In this document: positions 27,353 to 37,052 of the stretch, piece after piece | Layout of the letters: each line of letters begins with the position of its first letter | How positions within the stretch are numbered: position 1 is the stretch's first letter | Source of the DNA: Klebsiella aerogenes | Lineage (GTDB): Bacteria; Pseudomonadota; Gammaproteobacteria; Enterobacterales; Enterobacteriaceae | NCBI GenBank assembly: GCA_029027985.1 | Contig: CP119076.1 | Span: 992,001-1,056,000, forward strand | Reading direction: 5' to 3' | DNA length: 64,000 nucleotides | Program-made: the position numbers and the translations under genes | Notes under the pieces: model-generated | What the model saw: the letters and a program-made list of their open reading frames with translations, nothing else | Told to the model about the DNA's origin: nothing | Database searches by the model: none

Positions 27353-28720
27353 TTAGATAGCCCATCCGCCTGCATAAAATATAACCAGAGCAAGAGCAAT
27401 AAGGACAGTGCCAATATTCAGTTTTTGCCATTCACGTGCAACCAGACGCCCGACCACCAGGGTGACAAACCCGAGCATAATACCGGTGACGATATTACAG
27501 GTTAGAACGATAAACACCGCACAGACCAGCCCGGACATCGCATCGACAAAGTCGTTAAAATCCAGCTTGGATACATTGCTGAGCATCAATAACCCGACGT
27601 ACATTAACGCAGGGGCAGTGGCGTAACCCGGGATCAGGTAGGAGAGCGGCGATAAAAACAGGATGACCAGAAACAGACAGCCGACAACGGTGGCCGTTAG
27701 CCCGGTTTTGCCGCCAGCGGCGGTACCCGCGGCTGATTCGATATAGACGGCGGCAGGCGCGGCGCCAACCAGACCAGAGAAAACGGAACTGATGGAGTCG
27801 CTTGTCAATGCTTTGCCACCATTAATGATCTGGTTGTTATTATCCAGTAAGTTAGCCTGGCCAGCCACAGCGCGAATGGTTCCCGTGGCATCGAATACGG
27901 CTGTCATGACCAACGCCAGTACGCTGGGTAACACGGCTGGCGTTAACGCGCCCATGATATCCAGACTAAAAATCAGCGAGTTGCCGTTTTCATCACTCAG
28001 GCTGGGCATGGCGATCAGACCGTGATACTGCACAGTGGGGTCGAAAATAAGCCCAATGACAGAGATAATGATGATAACCAGCAATATTCCACCGGGAACC
28101 CGACATTTTTCCAGACCAAAGATGACGGCCAGGCCCAGCAAGCTCATGATCACGGGAAAAGAGGTAAAGGTGCCCAGCGTCACCGGCAGGCCTTCCAGCG
28201 GGTTTTTAATGACCATGCCGACGCCATTTGCCGCAATGAGCAATAAAAACAGCCCAATACCAATACCGGTGCCATGTGCGATGCCCATAGGCAGATTGCG
28301 TAGAATCCAGGCACGTACTCCGGTCGCGGAAATGGCGGTAAAGATAACGCCCATCAGAAATACTGCGCCCAGCGCGATGGGAACGCTGATATGCTGCCCC
28401 AGTACCAGGCTAAAAGCGGTAAACGCGGTCAAAGAAATCGCGCAGCCAATCGCCATCGGCAGGTTTGCCCATAGCCCCATCAATAAAGAGCCGAACCCTG
28501 CAACCAGGCAGGTCGCGACAAATACCGCAGCTGGTGGAAAGCCCGCCTTTCCCAACATACCAGGGACGACGATAACGGAATAGACCATCGCCAGAAAGGT
28601 GGTGAGTCCGGCCAGGATTTCCTGACGAACGCTACTGCCACGAGCTGAAATTTGAAAATAAGCGTCCAGCGCGCCGTTTGATGGCGAAGACTTCTCGGCT
28701 TGTTGTATATCTCCAGACAT
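27353..28720 (-). CDS. ghxQ: Guanine/hypoxanthine permease GhxQ (AzgA-type NCS2)
   Basis: 455-residue nucleobase:H+ symporter of the AzgA branch of NCS2. Many transmembrane segments; family signatures include [19 protein letters not shown] near residues 38-56, the substrate-site region [11 protein letters not shown] and the [12 protein letters not shown] loop. Near-identical in pattern to E. coli GhxQ/YgfQ. It is the distal gene of the unit ygfM-xdhD-xanQ-guaD-ghxQ, 34 bp after guaD. It would import guanine or hypoxanthine for GuaD and the xanthine dehydrogenases encoded upstream. Confidence 0.95.
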   Translation of the reverse strand: MSGDIQQAEKSSPSNGALDAYFQISARGSSVRQEILAGLTTFLAMVYSVIVVPGMLGKAGFPPAAVFVATCLVAGFGSLLMGLWANLPMAIGCAISLTAFTAFSLVLGQHISVPIALGAVFLMGVIFTAISATGVRAWILRNLPMGIAHGTGIGIGLFLLLIAANGVGMVIKNPLEGLPVTLGTFTSFPVIMSLLGLAVIFGLEKCRVPGGILLVIIIISVIGLIFDPTVQYHGLIAMPSLSDENGNSLIFSLDIMGALTPAVLPSVLALVMTAVFDATGTIRAVAGQANLLDNNNQIINGGKALTSDSISSVFSGLVGAAPAAVYIESAAGTAAGGKTGLTATVVGCLFLVILFLSPLSYLIPGYATAPALMYVGLLMLSNVSKLDFNDFVDAMSGLVCAVFIVLTCNIVTGIMLGFVTLVVGRLVAREWQKLNIGTVLIALALVIFYAGGWAI

Positions 28721-28754
28721 AATGATGCCCTCAAAATAGGGTGAAAAATATTAT

Positions 28755-30071
28755 TTAGTTGCGCTCATAAACCAACTGACCGTTGACATATGTCCGATAG
28801 ATGGAGCGATCGTCGCCCAACGTCATCATGACGAACAGCTTATCGACCAGGGAAACGGAGTTGTCATAACGCAGTTGCTGTAATGGCGTAGCGGTGGGGT
28901 CCAGCACCACGAAATCGGCCTCTTTGTCACAATCGAAGTTGCCAATCAGGTGATCCAGGCCAAGTGCTTTCGCGCCGCCAAGCGTGGCGAGATAAAAAGC
29001 TTCATACGCGGACAGGCGGTATCCCTGGAGTTGTGCCACTTTGTAGGCTTCGTTAAGCGTTTGCAGCATGTTGAATGTGGTGCCGGCGCCAATATCGGTA
29101 CCCATGCCGACTTTCACTTTTTTATGCCATGCTTTTTGTAGGTTAAAGAGACCGCTACCAAGATACAGATTGGAGGTTGGGCAGAATGCGATACTGGAGT
29201 CCGTTTCGCTTAGGCGATCCCACTCTTTGTCTTCCAGATGTATGCAGTGAGCAAAAACGCAGTTTTTACCCGTTAATCCATATTGATGATAAACATCGAG
29301 ATAACCATCGTGATCGGGATACAGCTCTTTAACCCACGCGATTTCGTCTTTGTTTTCACACAAATGGGTGTGTACCCACGTGTCGGGATATTCTTCTCGC
29401 AGGCGTCGGGCGGCGGCCAGCTGTTCTGGCGTTGAGGTCGGCGCGAAGCGGGGCGTAATCGCGTAGAGCAGGCGGCCACGTTTATGCCAGCGCTCAATTA
29501 GCGCCTTGCTTTGCTGATAACTGCTTTCTGCGTCATCCAGCAAATAGTCAGGCGCGTTGCGATCCATCATGACTTTGCCGGCGATCATTCGCATATTGAT
29601 ATGACTCGCCGCTTCAAATAAGGCGTCGACGGACTGCGGATGTACCGTACCGAAAACTAATGCGGTGGTCGTGCCGTTACGCAGCAGCTGTTTGATGAAA
29701 AAAGTAGACATTTCGCGGGCATATTCGAGATCCTGATAGCGGCGTTCAGTTGGAAATGTATGCTTATTTAACCATTCCAGTAATTGTTCACCGTAGGCCC
29801 CCACCATTTCACTTTGTGGATAGTGAATATGTGTGTCGATAAAGCCTGGTACGATTATTTTACCGCGGTAATCACGAATGCGAATCGAATCTGGAATTTG
29901 GTGTTTGCCATCACTCCACTCGCCAAACCATTTAACCTTCCCGGCGCTGATTAACAATAATCCATCTTCAACGAAGCGTATCGCTGATTCGGCCTCTTCC
30001 GGATGCGTAATCGTTCGCGTAATATCAATAAAGCTACCGCGTATTGCTTTGATTCTTTGCTTTTCGGCCAT
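28755..30071 (-). CDS. guaD: Guanine deaminase GuaD
   Basis: Hydrolyses guanine to xanthine and ammonia. 438-residue amidohydrolase: metal-binding HxH in FIDTHIHYPQSE (H81, H83), then HTHLCENKDE, FAHCIHL and the final aspartate in GMGTDIGAG. Sits between xanQ and ghxQ (14 and 34 bp gaps), so guanine imported by GhxQ would become xanthine for XdhABC/XdhD. Length and motif spacing are the E. coli ones. Confidence 0.97.
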   Translation of the reverse strand: MAEKQRIKAIRGSFIDITRTITHPEEAESAIRFVEDGLLLISAGKVKWFGEWSDGKHQIPDSIRIRDYRGKIIVPGFIDTHIHYPQSEMVGAYGEQLLEWLNKHTFPTERRYQDLEYAREMSTFFIKQLLRNGTTTALVFGTVHPQSVDALFEAASHINMRMIAGKVMMDRNAPDYLLDDAESSYQQSKALIERWHKRGRLLYAITPRFAPTSTPEQLAAARRLREEYPDTWVHTHLCENKDEIAWVKELYPDHDGYLDVYHQYGLTGKNCVFAHCIHLEDKEWDRLSETDSSIAFCPTSNLYLGSGLFNLQKAWHKKVKVGMGTDIGAGTTFNMLQTLNEAYKVAQLQGYRLSAYEAFYLATLGGAKALGLDHLIGNFDCDKEADFVVLDPTATPLQQLRYDNSVSLVDKLFVMMTLGDDRSIYRTYVNGQLVYERN

Positions 30072-30085
30072 AATTCAATCCCTTG

Positions 30086-31489
30086 TTATTTACTGGACAC
30101 TTTTGTTGAGGAAACTGCAGGTAAAATTTCCTCTTGCCGATAACCACCGGGAAGAACAAGATTTAGAATAATGGCGGTTAAACCACCTGCACAAATAGGG
30201 TTTTCGACTAATACATAAATTGATGCTGGTAATATTTTGAAGATTTCCGGGTCATAGGAAACGCCCAGGCCCAGACCTAAAGAGGTGGCAACAATTAATG
30301 TATCGCGGCGTTTTAATCCGTTGGTAATAATGATGCGTATTCCGGCTATGGCAATCATGGAGAACATTAAGGTCATGGCGCCGCCAAGCACCGCTGATGG
30401 AATAGTTGTAAAAAAGCCGCCGATGACCGGGAACAGGCCAAGCACAATCAGCATAACAGCGATGATTCGCCCAATATATCGGGAAGCGACGCCGGTCATC
30501 TGAATAACACCGTTATTTTGCGCAAAGGTGGTCAGCGGCAGTGAGCCGACCGCAGAGGCGATAACGGAGACCAGCCCATCGGCCAGCACGCCGCCTTTTA
30601 ATCGTGCCTGATACTCGTCCCCCTGAATTGGGCGATTCGACACCATCGCTGTCGCGGTAATATCCCCGACAGCTTCCAGTACGCTGAGTAAGTAAATGGT
30701 GCCAACGACCAGGAAATGGTGAAAGTTAAAATGAAAGCCGTATTTGAACGGAGTGGGAATCGTGATTAATGGTAAATTTTGCAAACTGCTGAAATCGACC
30801 ATTCCCAGGCATAATGAAACGACATAACCGACAAATAGACCGATGGCAATACCGCCCATACGCAGCAGAGGATTGCGGCAGCAGTTAAAACCAATGACAA
30901 CGATTAACACCAGCAGGCCAACGCCGATATGCTGATAGCTGCCAAACGTTCCACTACTCTTTGCCGCAAAGCCGCCGCCGAAATCAATAATTCCGACTTT
31001 GATTAAACTCAGACCAATCATCAGTACAACGATGCCGCTGACGGTAGGGCTAATCACCCGGCGTAGATAAGGTAAAATAAACGATGAGCCGACAACTAAA
31101 AATGCGCCGGCAAATGAGACTCCTAACAGCGATGACATGATCAACTCTTCATGAAGACCATCGCTTTTCATACTGCTGCCGAGAGCAATCATCACGGTAA
31201 CAAAAGAAAAGTTAACCGACTGGATAGAGAGTAAACCGGAGCCGACAATGCCATAGCGATTTACCTGCAACCAGGTGCCAATACCGGATGCAATCATCGC
31301 CATAGAGACTAAATAAGCTGTCGTGTCGGCGGAAAGTTGTAATGCCGCGCCAACGATTAAAGCGGGCGTTACCATGGGAACAAAAATGGCTAACAGATGG
31401 GTCACTGCACCAATAATAGCCTGATGGAATGGTGGTCGATCCTCCAGCCCATAAATAAGGTCGGAATTTATTCGGGTTATATCAGACAT
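30086..31489 (-). CDS. xanQ: Xanthine permease XanQ (NAT/NCS2 family)
   Basis: Proton-coupled xanthine importer, 467 residues from the ATG used here (MSDITRINSD). The NAT signature QNNGVIQMTG, the GFNCC loop and SVLEAVGDITATAMVS with the substrate-contact glutamate are present. A GTG at 31627 extends the frame by 46 residues, but these have no membrane-protein or family character, and the ATG at 31489 has AGGTGAAGGG just before it. Follows xdhD in the purine operon after a 144-bp gap containing a GC-rich hairpin near 31607-31627. Confidence 0.95.
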   Translation of the reverse strand: MSDITRINSDLIYGLEDRPPFHQAIIGAVTHLLAIFVPMVTPALIVGAALQLSADTTAYLVSMAMIASGIGTWLQVNRYGIVGSGLLSIQSVNFSFVTVMIALGSSMKSDGLHEELIMSSLLGVSFAGAFLVVGSSFILPYLRRVISPTVSGIVVLMIGLSLIKVGIIDFGGGFAAKSSGTFGSYQHIGVGLLVLIVVIGFNCCRNPLLRMGGIAIGLFVGYVVSLCLGMVDFSSLQNLPLITIPTPFKYGFHFNFHHFLVVGTIYLLSVLEAVGDITATAMVSNRPIQGDEYQARLKGGVLADGLVSVIASAVGSLPLTTFAQNNGVIQMTGVASRYIGRIIAVMLIVLGLFPVIGGFFTTIPSAVLGGAMTLMFSMIAIAGIRIIITNGLKRRDTLIVATSLGLGLGVSYDPEIFKILPASIYVLVENPICAGGLTAIILNLVLPGGYRQEEILPAVSSTKVSSK

Positions 31490-31633
31490 CCCTTCACCTC
31501 TTCTAAAGTAAATTTGATCATCTGACTCTGTGAGTTTTGGACGCACGACTCCCTGAGAGTGCGTTATCTCAATGACGGTAGTTGTGTAAAACAGCGCTGA
31601 CAGGTAAGCGGCCGCCGTAGCGGCCACTTGTGG

Positions 31634-34504
31634 TCAGATTCTCCCTAGCGCATGCAGTATTTTTTCTGGCGTGAAGTGCCATTCACGTAACCAGACGCCG
31701 CAGGCATCATGAATTGCGGTAGCAATCGCTGGTGCGGCGCCGTTAACACCGATTTCGGAAATGGACTTCGCGCCAAAAGGGCCAACCTTATCATCGCTGG
31801 GAACCAACGCCGCGCGGAAATCGCGTGGAATGTCGCCAATTTTCGGTGCGCCGTAGGTGCGCAGGTCGCGGGTGAGCGGGTGGCCTTCTGTGTCGTAAAG
31901 AATTTCTTCACTCATGCTGTGGCCGATGGCGCGTAAGGTGGCGCCATAAATTTGCCCCAACGCCAGCTCCGGGTTAACTGGCGTACCGCAGTCCAGCAGG
32001 GCGTAAAATTTATCAAGACGGATTTCGCCGGTGCGAGTGTTGACGCCCAGCTCGACAAAGTTTGCGCCATAAGGGAAAGCAAAATCAGGTGTGATATAGC
32101 AAGCGGTGGCGGATAACGCGCCGAATCCTGTTCCGGTTTCACCCAGATGCGCAATCTCAGCAAAGCTCACTTCACCTTTTTTACCGCGAACAACGCCTGG
32201 CGTGGCGATGGTGACATCAGCCAGAGGCTCGTTAAGCATTTCTGCGCCGTGAATAAGTATTTTATCACGTAAATTTTCCGCTGCTTTACGCGCTGCGTTG
32301 CCGGAGAAACAGGTTCCGGATGATGCGTAAGCGCCTTTATCGAAGAGCGCGCTATCGGTATCACCGGAGATCACTTGCACATCGGAGAACGGGCAGTGCA
32401 GCACTTCTGCTGCCAGTTTAGTCACGACCGTATCCAGCCCTGTACCGATATCCGCGCCGCCGGATTGCACGATAAAGGTGCCATCAGATTCCAGCTTGAT
32501 GAGGCAGTTTGCCTGATCGATATCAGGAATACCGGACTTTTGCATGATAATCGCCACGCCACGGCCAATCTTCCAGTCTCCCTGGTGTGGTTTAGGCGAC
32601 GACCATTGGATCATTTCCCGGCCTTGTCGCAGGATCTCTTCTAACGCACAGCTGGCGGCGGAAGGTACTGAAGTGGGCGCTTTACCTTCGCCAATTGCGC
32701 CGAGGATCTTCAGCTCTTGCCCTTCATGCACGCGGTTGCGTTCGATGATCTCCAGCTGGTCAATCTGTAGCTGTTCCGCCAGCTCCGCTAGCGCCATGGT
32801 GAGCGCGAAGTTGCCTTTAGGGGCGCCGTAGCCTTGATAAGCACCTGTCGGGCAGATGTTGCTGTAGTAGGTGGTGACCTGAAAATCGACGTTATCGCAG
32901 GGGTAGAGCGGTAAAGATAGCGCCGGACCATTACAGGGAACGGTCAGCGCGTGGTTGCCATAAGGGCCGGTATTCGCGCAGAAGTCCATCTTCACGGCGG
33001 TTAAGCGGCCATCCTTTTTTGCCCCCAGTTTCACCGTTACTTTAGCGACGTGTCGCGAGGTATTGGCGATAAATTCTTCTTCACGCGTATAACGGAAATA
33101 GACCGGGCGCCCCGTCACACAGGTCGCCCAGGCGCAGACTTCTTCCAGCAGAATATCTTGCTTAGAACCAAAACCACCGCCAACGCGCTCTTTGATAACG
33201 TGAACTTTATGTTGCTTCATGCCAACGAGGCGCGCCACCTGACGACGGACATGCCACGGTACCTGAGTAGAAGCATGGATGACCAGGCGATCGCCATCCA
33301 TATGGGTGAAACAGAGATGGGGCTCTGCCGGACACTGCTGTGCCTGGGTAGAGCGGTAGGTTCGTTCGATGATGACGTCGGCATCAGCGAACCCTTTTTC
33401 CATATCACCGATGTGCCCATGAATACTGGCCGCGATATTTTTGCGTGGGCGGGCGCCTATTGGGAAGTTAACGATCATATGCTCGCCGCGCTGTGTCGCG
33501 TGGCCGTTATCTTCTTCCAGCGTATCCGGTGCGCCAACGCCGTATACCACCGGTTCATCGTGGACAATCGGCGCATCTTCCGCCATCGCTTCATCAATCG
33601 ACATGACCGGTTTAAGTATCTGGTACTCAACGTGAATCAGCTTGAGCGCGGCTAGCGCGATCTCTTCATTTTCCGCGACCACGGCTGCGACACGGTCGCC
33701 CACATGGCGCAGCTTTTGACCAAACATACGTCTGTCGAGCGGGGAGGGTTCCGGGGCGCTTTGGCCGCCTGGCGTGTAGTAGATGTCGGGGCAGTTACGG
33801 TAAGTGATCACGTGAACAACGCCCGGCAGGGCTTCCGCCTGGCTGACATCAAGATGAGTAATGAGCGCATGGGCATGAGGGCTACGCAGCATCTTGATGA
33901 TACAGGCGTCGCCGGGAACGCGGTCTTCGACATAACAGGGTTTAGCCTGGACCATTTTGGCCGCATCTGTTTTGGGATGCAGCTTACCCACAACGTTTAA
34001 ATCGTCGCGGAAGGTTGGGGCGATGTGCAATGTAGACTGCGGGTTATCCCTACGGGAAACGGCGAGTTCAACAACCTGATAATATTGTTGCCAACCTGCA
34101 TCGCGGCTGAACAAACCAGAAAGCGCGTCATCGATCTCTTCGCGCGTCGGGGTGGCGATACGTTCCAGCAGATCGGTAATAATGAGCGCTGCGGCAGGGT
34201 CGTTATAGCCGGACTGTATTACGCCAACATCAATCATGGCCTGTTGAACCAGACTCGGTTCGTTCCATTTACCCAGCGACTCTGCTGTCAAAATATTCGC
34301 GTGATCTAATTGTGCGGCGATTAACAGCGAAGCGTTAACGATGTGGCTATTGAACAGAATGGCGTCGGAGCCGGCAAATCCAAAACCGTCATCGCTGTTG
34401 CGTACCGAGTGTAAGCCGAGGTTAAACAGAAGTTTCTGTACGTTTTCACCAGGGTTCACCCTCATTTCTTGAGCGTGGCCGTTGAGTGTAAAATGAATAA
34501 TCAT
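31634..34504 (-). CDS. xdhD: XdhD, molybdenum hydroxylase with cysteine-free ferredoxin-like N-terminal domain
   Basis: Probable hypoxanthine/xanthine oxidase-type enzyme, 956 residues, E. coli YgfN length. The N-terminal ~140 residues align with the two-cluster [2Fe-2S] subunit XdhC of this window, but all eight cysteine positions are replaced (D39, A44, D47, S59, S98, N101, S133, D135). The rest is the large molybdopterin domain: VGDRVAAVVAE, RVGGGFGSKQD, PTGAYQGYGAPK and the catalytic-glutamate region GAKSISEIGVNGA near the end. Start at 34504 overlaps the ygfM stop by 4 nt; a longer in-frame start at 34531 lies inside ygfM. The partner YgfM supplies a FAD domain, but no iron-sulfur chain is encoded with it. 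Confidence 0.93.
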   Translation of the reverse strand: MIIHFTLNGHAQEMRVNPGENVQKLLFNLGLHSVRNSDDGFGFAGSDAILFNSHIVNASLLIAAQLDHANILTAESLGKWNEPSLVQQAMIDVGVIQSGYNDPAAALIITDLLERIATPTREEIDDALSGLFSRDAGWQQYYQVVELAVSRRDNPQSTLHIAPTFRDDLNVVGKLHPKTDAAKMVQAKPCYVEDRVPGDACIIKMLRSPHAHALITHLDVSQAEALPGVVHVITYRNCPDIYYTPGGQSAPEPSPLDRRMFGQKLRHVGDRVAAVVAENEEIALAALKLIHVEYQILKPVMSIDEAMAEDAPIVHDEPVVYGVGAPDTLEEDNGHATQRGEHMIVNFPIGARPRKNIAASIHGHIGDMEKGFADADVIIERTYRSTQAQQCPAEPHLCFTHMDGDRLVIHASTQVPWHVRRQVARLVGMKQHKVHVIKERVGGGFGSKQDILLEEVCAWATCVTGRPVYFRYTREEEFIANTSRHVAKVTVKLGAKKDGRLTAVKMDFCANTGPYGNHALTVPCNGPALSLPLYPCDNVDFQVTTYYSNICPTGAYQGYGAPKGNFALTMALAELAEQLQIDQLEIIERNRVHEGQELKILGAIGEGKAPTSVPSAASCALEEILRQGREMIQWSSPKPHQGDWKIGRGVAIIMQKSGIPDIDQANCLIKLESDGTFIVQSGGADIGTGLDTVVTKLAAEVLHCPFSDVQVISGDTDSALFDKGAYASSGTCFSGNAARKAAENLRDKILIHGAEMLNEPLADVTIATPGVVRGKKGEVSFAEIAHLGETGTGFGALSATACYITPDFAFPYGANFVELGVNTRTGEIRLDKFYALLDCGTPVNPELALGQIYGATLRAIGHSMSEEILYDTEGHPLTRDLRTYGAPKIGDIPRDFRAALVPSDDKVGPFGAKSISEIGVNGAAPAIATAIHDACGVWLREWHFTPEKILHALGRI

Positions 34505-35280
34505 GCGATTTTCTCTCCCATCTGCTGGCAATCAGCGTACAGATCTGCCACCACCACGCTGGTGATATAGCGCTTATATGGAATGCTGCCTCTAAGGTCT
34601 TCTTTTGGCGAAATAGCGGTAGCGATGGCGTGCTCCAGGGCATCTCCTTCCAGGCGCTGCGCTTCTACAGCGTGTAAACGCTGTGTGTGCGGTGTTACGC
34701 CATCCAGCGCAATACGCACGTTATTGTGGCTGTCTATCGCGACGGCGGCCGTAACGATGGTTAATCCGGCCTGTGAGCGGCTGATTTTGCGCGTGGCACA
34801 GGAACGGTAAGGATCCTTAATGACGATTTCTGTTATCAGGCGGCCTTCTGGATTAGCGAGATAATCTTCCAGCGATAGCGTTTCGCCATCTCCGAAGAGC
34901 AATAAGGTATCGAGGGCCAGCAATACGGGGAGCAAAACCGATTCTTCTTGCCGTGCGGCGATTTCTCCGCCAAGAGTAGACTGATTACGAAGATGGCGAG
35001 AATAGATAAAGCCAAGAGCGTCATGTAAGGCGGTGGGAATAAAGGGGGTATCGCGTAGCCTTTGTAACGAGGTCATTGCGCCAATACGCAACGTGCCGTT
35101 GTCCCAGTCGACCCACGTTAATTCCAGACTGTGTAACGATATCGCAATCTTTTTATCGGTACGGGTAGGCGTTGCGTTGAGTTTGCTACCACCTGCAAAC
35201 CAGACGGCCTCCTCCTGATAATGGCGCTTTAACTCCAGCGCCTGTGCCATTGAGTCAGGTTTGAAAAATTGTTCGATCAT
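34501..35280 (-). CDS. ygfM: FAD-binding oxidoreductase subunit YgfM (XdhD partner)
   Basis: 259-residue protein of the CoxM/XdhB FAD-binding group. FAD-phosphate loop FAGGSKLN at 28-35 and STLGGEIAA at 101-109 correspond to the two FAD signatures of xanthine dehydrogenase medium subunits. First gene of ygfM-xdhD-xanQ-guaD-ghxQ, coupled to xdhD by ATGA. It is preceded by a structured leader of about 150 nt and a -24/-12 promoter. It pairs with XdhD, which lacks iron-sulfur ligands, so how electrons reach this flavin is unclear. Confidence 0.92.
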   Translation of the reverse strand: MIEQFFKPDSMAQALELKRHYQEEAVWFAGGSKLNATPTRTDKKIAISLHSLELTWVDWDNGTLRIGAMTSLQRLRDTPFIPTALHDALGFIYSRHLRNQSTLGGEIAARQEESVLLPVLLALDTLLLFGDGETLSLEDYLANPEGRLITEIVIKDPYRSCATRKISRSQAGLTIVTAAVAIDSHNNVRIALDGVTPHTQRLHAVEAQRLEGDALEHAIATAISPKEDLRGSIPYKRYITSVVVADLYADCQQMGEKIA

Positions 35281-35297
35281 AAACTTTCCTCGTGCTC

Positions 35298-35400
35298 CCC
35301 CTTCTTTTAATGAAACGAAGGGGTATGTGTGACATCAGAATGTCCATGCAGCTTTGCCCCGTGGAGGCTTTGGACCAGATTGGCAGCAACTGTTCTGGTC
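35298..35400 (-). promoter_or_regulatory. Structured 5' leader of ygfM (possible RNA switch)
   Basis: On the - strand the predicted mRNA has a stem GACCAGA ... UCUGGUC (35373-35400, 14-nt loop), then GCCUCCACGGGGCAAAG and CUGCAUGGACA single-strand-like segments. A second stem CCCCUUC ... GAAGGGG (35298-35323, 12-nt loop) ends 7 nt before the ribosome binding site GAGGAAAG. A stem so close to the start could gate translation. The ligand, if any, is unknown. Confidence 0.4.
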
Positions 35401-35440
35401 TGCGCGTGAATGGGATCGCAATAAAAATTGTGGGAAATAT

Positions 35441-35456
35441 AGCAACATCTGTACCA
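35441..35456 (-). promoter_or_regulatory. Sigma-54 (-24/-12) promoter of ygfM-xdhD-xanQ-guaD-ghxQ
   Basis: On the - strand the sequence is TGGTAC-AGATG-TTGCT, matching the consensus TGGCAC-N5-TTGCW at all but one position, with exact GG-N10-GC spacing. Transcription would start near 35430. A shared inverted-repeat element lies about 155 bp upstream. Confidence 0.75.
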
Positions 35457-35595
35457 CTTTCGTTTGCCGGGGAATAGAGAGTAAATTTATGTGAAGGCAA
35501 TCGAATCCTGAATATTAGTTTGTGAAATATACCGCAATTGCCCTGAGGTATTTTGGGCCATGTATTAAAACATTACGGCTTATATTTTTATTACG

Positions 35596-35625
35596 ATGAG
35601 ATGATTGCTCTCATTATGATAATGA
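35596..35625. promoter_or_regulatory. Putative enhancer-binding site upstream of ygfM
   Basis: Contains ATGAGATGATT (35596-35606), also found upstream of xdhA, and the perfect inverted repeat TCATTAT-g-ATAATGA (35611-35625). Distance to the -24/-12 promoter, about 155 bp, is normal for a sigma-54 activator site. Confidence 0.6.
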
Positions 35626-35687
35626 TAAAGACCACGCTCATGAGGTGAACTCGCTAAATAAGAGACATCCTTGTCTCTATTCTGACG

Positions 35688-36167
35688 TTATTGCTCTTGT
35701 GCGCAGGCCTGTACGGTATCCACTATCATCTGATAGCCCGTGCAACGGCACAGATTTCCAGCCAGACCCCGACGAATCTCCAGGATAGTGAGTGGAGCAT
35801 TACGGGGTTTAGCCAGCATTGCTGTGGTTGCCATGATAAGCCCCGGCGTGCAGAAGCCGCATTGTACGGCCCCTGATGTTGCGTAAGCCTGCTGCACGGG
35901 GGACATTTTCCCATGGCATGATTCGCCTTCGAGTGTGCGAATATGTTTTTCCGCCGCCCAGGTGGCCAGATATAAACAGCTGTCAACGGCGGTACCGTTG
36001 ATCAATACCGTACAGGCGCCGCATTCGCCTACGCAGCAACCTTGCTTTACGCTCAATAACCCCTGTTCGCGGAGCAATTCCGACAGCGGCATGCCAGGTG
36101 CGACTTCACTGTCAAATGGCATGCCGTTAATTGTACATGTCAGAGTGATTTTTTTAGCGCGAGTCAT
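35688..36167 (-). CDS. xdhC: Xanthine dehydrogenase iron-sulfur subunit XdhC
   Basis: Two-cluster [2Fe-2S] electron-transfer subunit, 159 residues. Plant-type cluster cysteines C44, C49, C52, C64 (CCVGECGAC) and second-cluster cysteines C103, C106, C140, C142 ([13 protein letters not shown]) are complete. The ATG at 36167 is preferred over one at 36173: it gives the E. coli length, a 4-nt overlap with xdhB and a better distance from AGGAGG. Last gene of xdhABC. It is the only ferredoxin-type subunit in the island and could also serve XdhD-YgfM. Confidence 0.95.
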   Translation of the reverse strand: MTRAKKITLTCTINGMPFDSEVAPGMPLSELLREQGLLSVKQGCCVGECGACTVLINGTAVDSCLYLATWAAEKHIRTLEGESCHGKMSPVQQAYATSGAVQCGFCTPGLIMATTAMLAKPRNAPLTILEIRRGLAGNLCRCTGYQMIVDTVQACAQEQ

Positions 36168-37042
36168 AACCATTTTCCTCCTGCCGCAATGACGGCTTCA
36201 CTAATGACTTTTTTCGTCATGGTCTGAATGAGATGCAGGCGAAATTCTTTGCTGGCGCGCCAGGATGAACGCGGCGCCACGTCCTGTAAGACCGCTTCGC
36301 CAATCGACTCCAGCGTTGCTTGTGTTAAAGGTGCATTACACGCCGTTTGTTCGGCATGCGAGCAACGAACCGGCGTAGGCGCGGCAACGCCAAAAGCCAG
36401 ACGCAATTCGCGAATGCCGCCAGCCTGCAGATGGCAATAGGCCGCGCAGCCAATGGTTGAAATATCCATTGCGTCGCGCATCGCGTATTTAAAATGCGCG
36501 CTGCCGGTATCAACATTTGGCTGAACGGGAAAATGAAACGCGGCGACAATTTCGTTATGTTCCAGCGCAACTTTCCCGGGGCCGGTATGAAAACCCTGAA
36601 TGGGGGTAAACCGTATACCTGTTGGTGAATGGATCTCCAGCATGGCATCGTAAATGAGCGTCGGGGTTGCGGAATCCGCGCTGGTGGCACCGTTGCAAAT
36701 GTTGCCGCCATAGGTGGCGACATTACGAATTTGCGGGCCAGCGATGGAGGCCGCTGCGGCGCATAATGCGGGAAGGTGTTGTCGCGTTAAGGGATGTTCG
36801 ATCAACTCAGTAAAGGTGGTTGCGGAGCCAATACGTAAAGCCCCTTCCTGCGTGAAAGCGATACCGCGCAGTTCGGCCAGTTCGTGAATATCCACAATAT
36901 GATGGTAGCGAGTGTTGTGGTGATGCAACTGAATTAGCACATCAGTACCGCCGGCAAGTAATTTTGTTTCCGGGTGGCTGGCCAGTAACGTGATGGCATC
37001 GGCGATGTTGGTGGCGCGATGATAGGTTGCTATATCAAACAT
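36164..37042 (-). CDS. xdhB: Xanthine dehydrogenase FAD-binding subunit XdhB
   Basis: 292 residues, E. coli length. FAD-binding signatures [11 protein letters not shown] (29-39) and [18 protein letters not shown] region in the middle match the medium subunit of three-subunit molybdenum hydroxylases. Passes electrons from XdhC clusters to NAD+ through FAD. Ten bases after xdhA and overlapping xdhC, so the three subunits are coupled. Confidence 0.96.
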   Translation of the reverse strand: MFDIATYHRATNIADAITLLASHPETKLLAGGTDVLIQLHHHNTRYHHIVDIHELAELRGIAFTQEGALRIGSATTFTELIEHPLTRQHLPALCAAAASIAGPQIRNVATYGGNICNGATSADSATPTLIYDAMLEIHSPTGIRFTPIQGFHTGPGKVALEHNEIVAAFHFPVQPNVDTGSAHFKYAMRDAMDISTIGCAAYCHLQAGGIRELRLAFGVAAPTPVRCSHAEQTACNAPLTQATLESIGEAVLQDVAPRSSWRASKEFRLHLIQTMTKKVISEAVIAAGGKWL

Positions 37043-37052
37043 AGTGTTATCC

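Larger units (their letters stand above)
35281..35687. other. ygfM-xdhC spacer: leader, sigma-54 promoter and upstream element
   Basis: 407 bp without a convincing gene. Reading on the - strand it holds the upstream inverted repeats (35596-35625), a -24/-12 promoter (35441-35456) and a leader of about 150 nt with two stem-loops. Nothing resembling a terminator with a T run was seen right after the xdhC stop, so some read-through from xdhABC is possible. Confidence 0.7.

Noticed and set aside
31490-31627. N-terminal extension of XanQ from a GTG
   Set aside because: The 46 extra residues have no counterpart in the family and the ATG at 31489 has a good ribosome binding site.
35255-35500. 81-codon open frame on - in the ygfM leader and promoter region
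   Set aside because: It overlaps the start of ygfM in another frame, runs across the sigma-54 promoter and the RNA stems, lacks a ribosome binding site and shows no domain.
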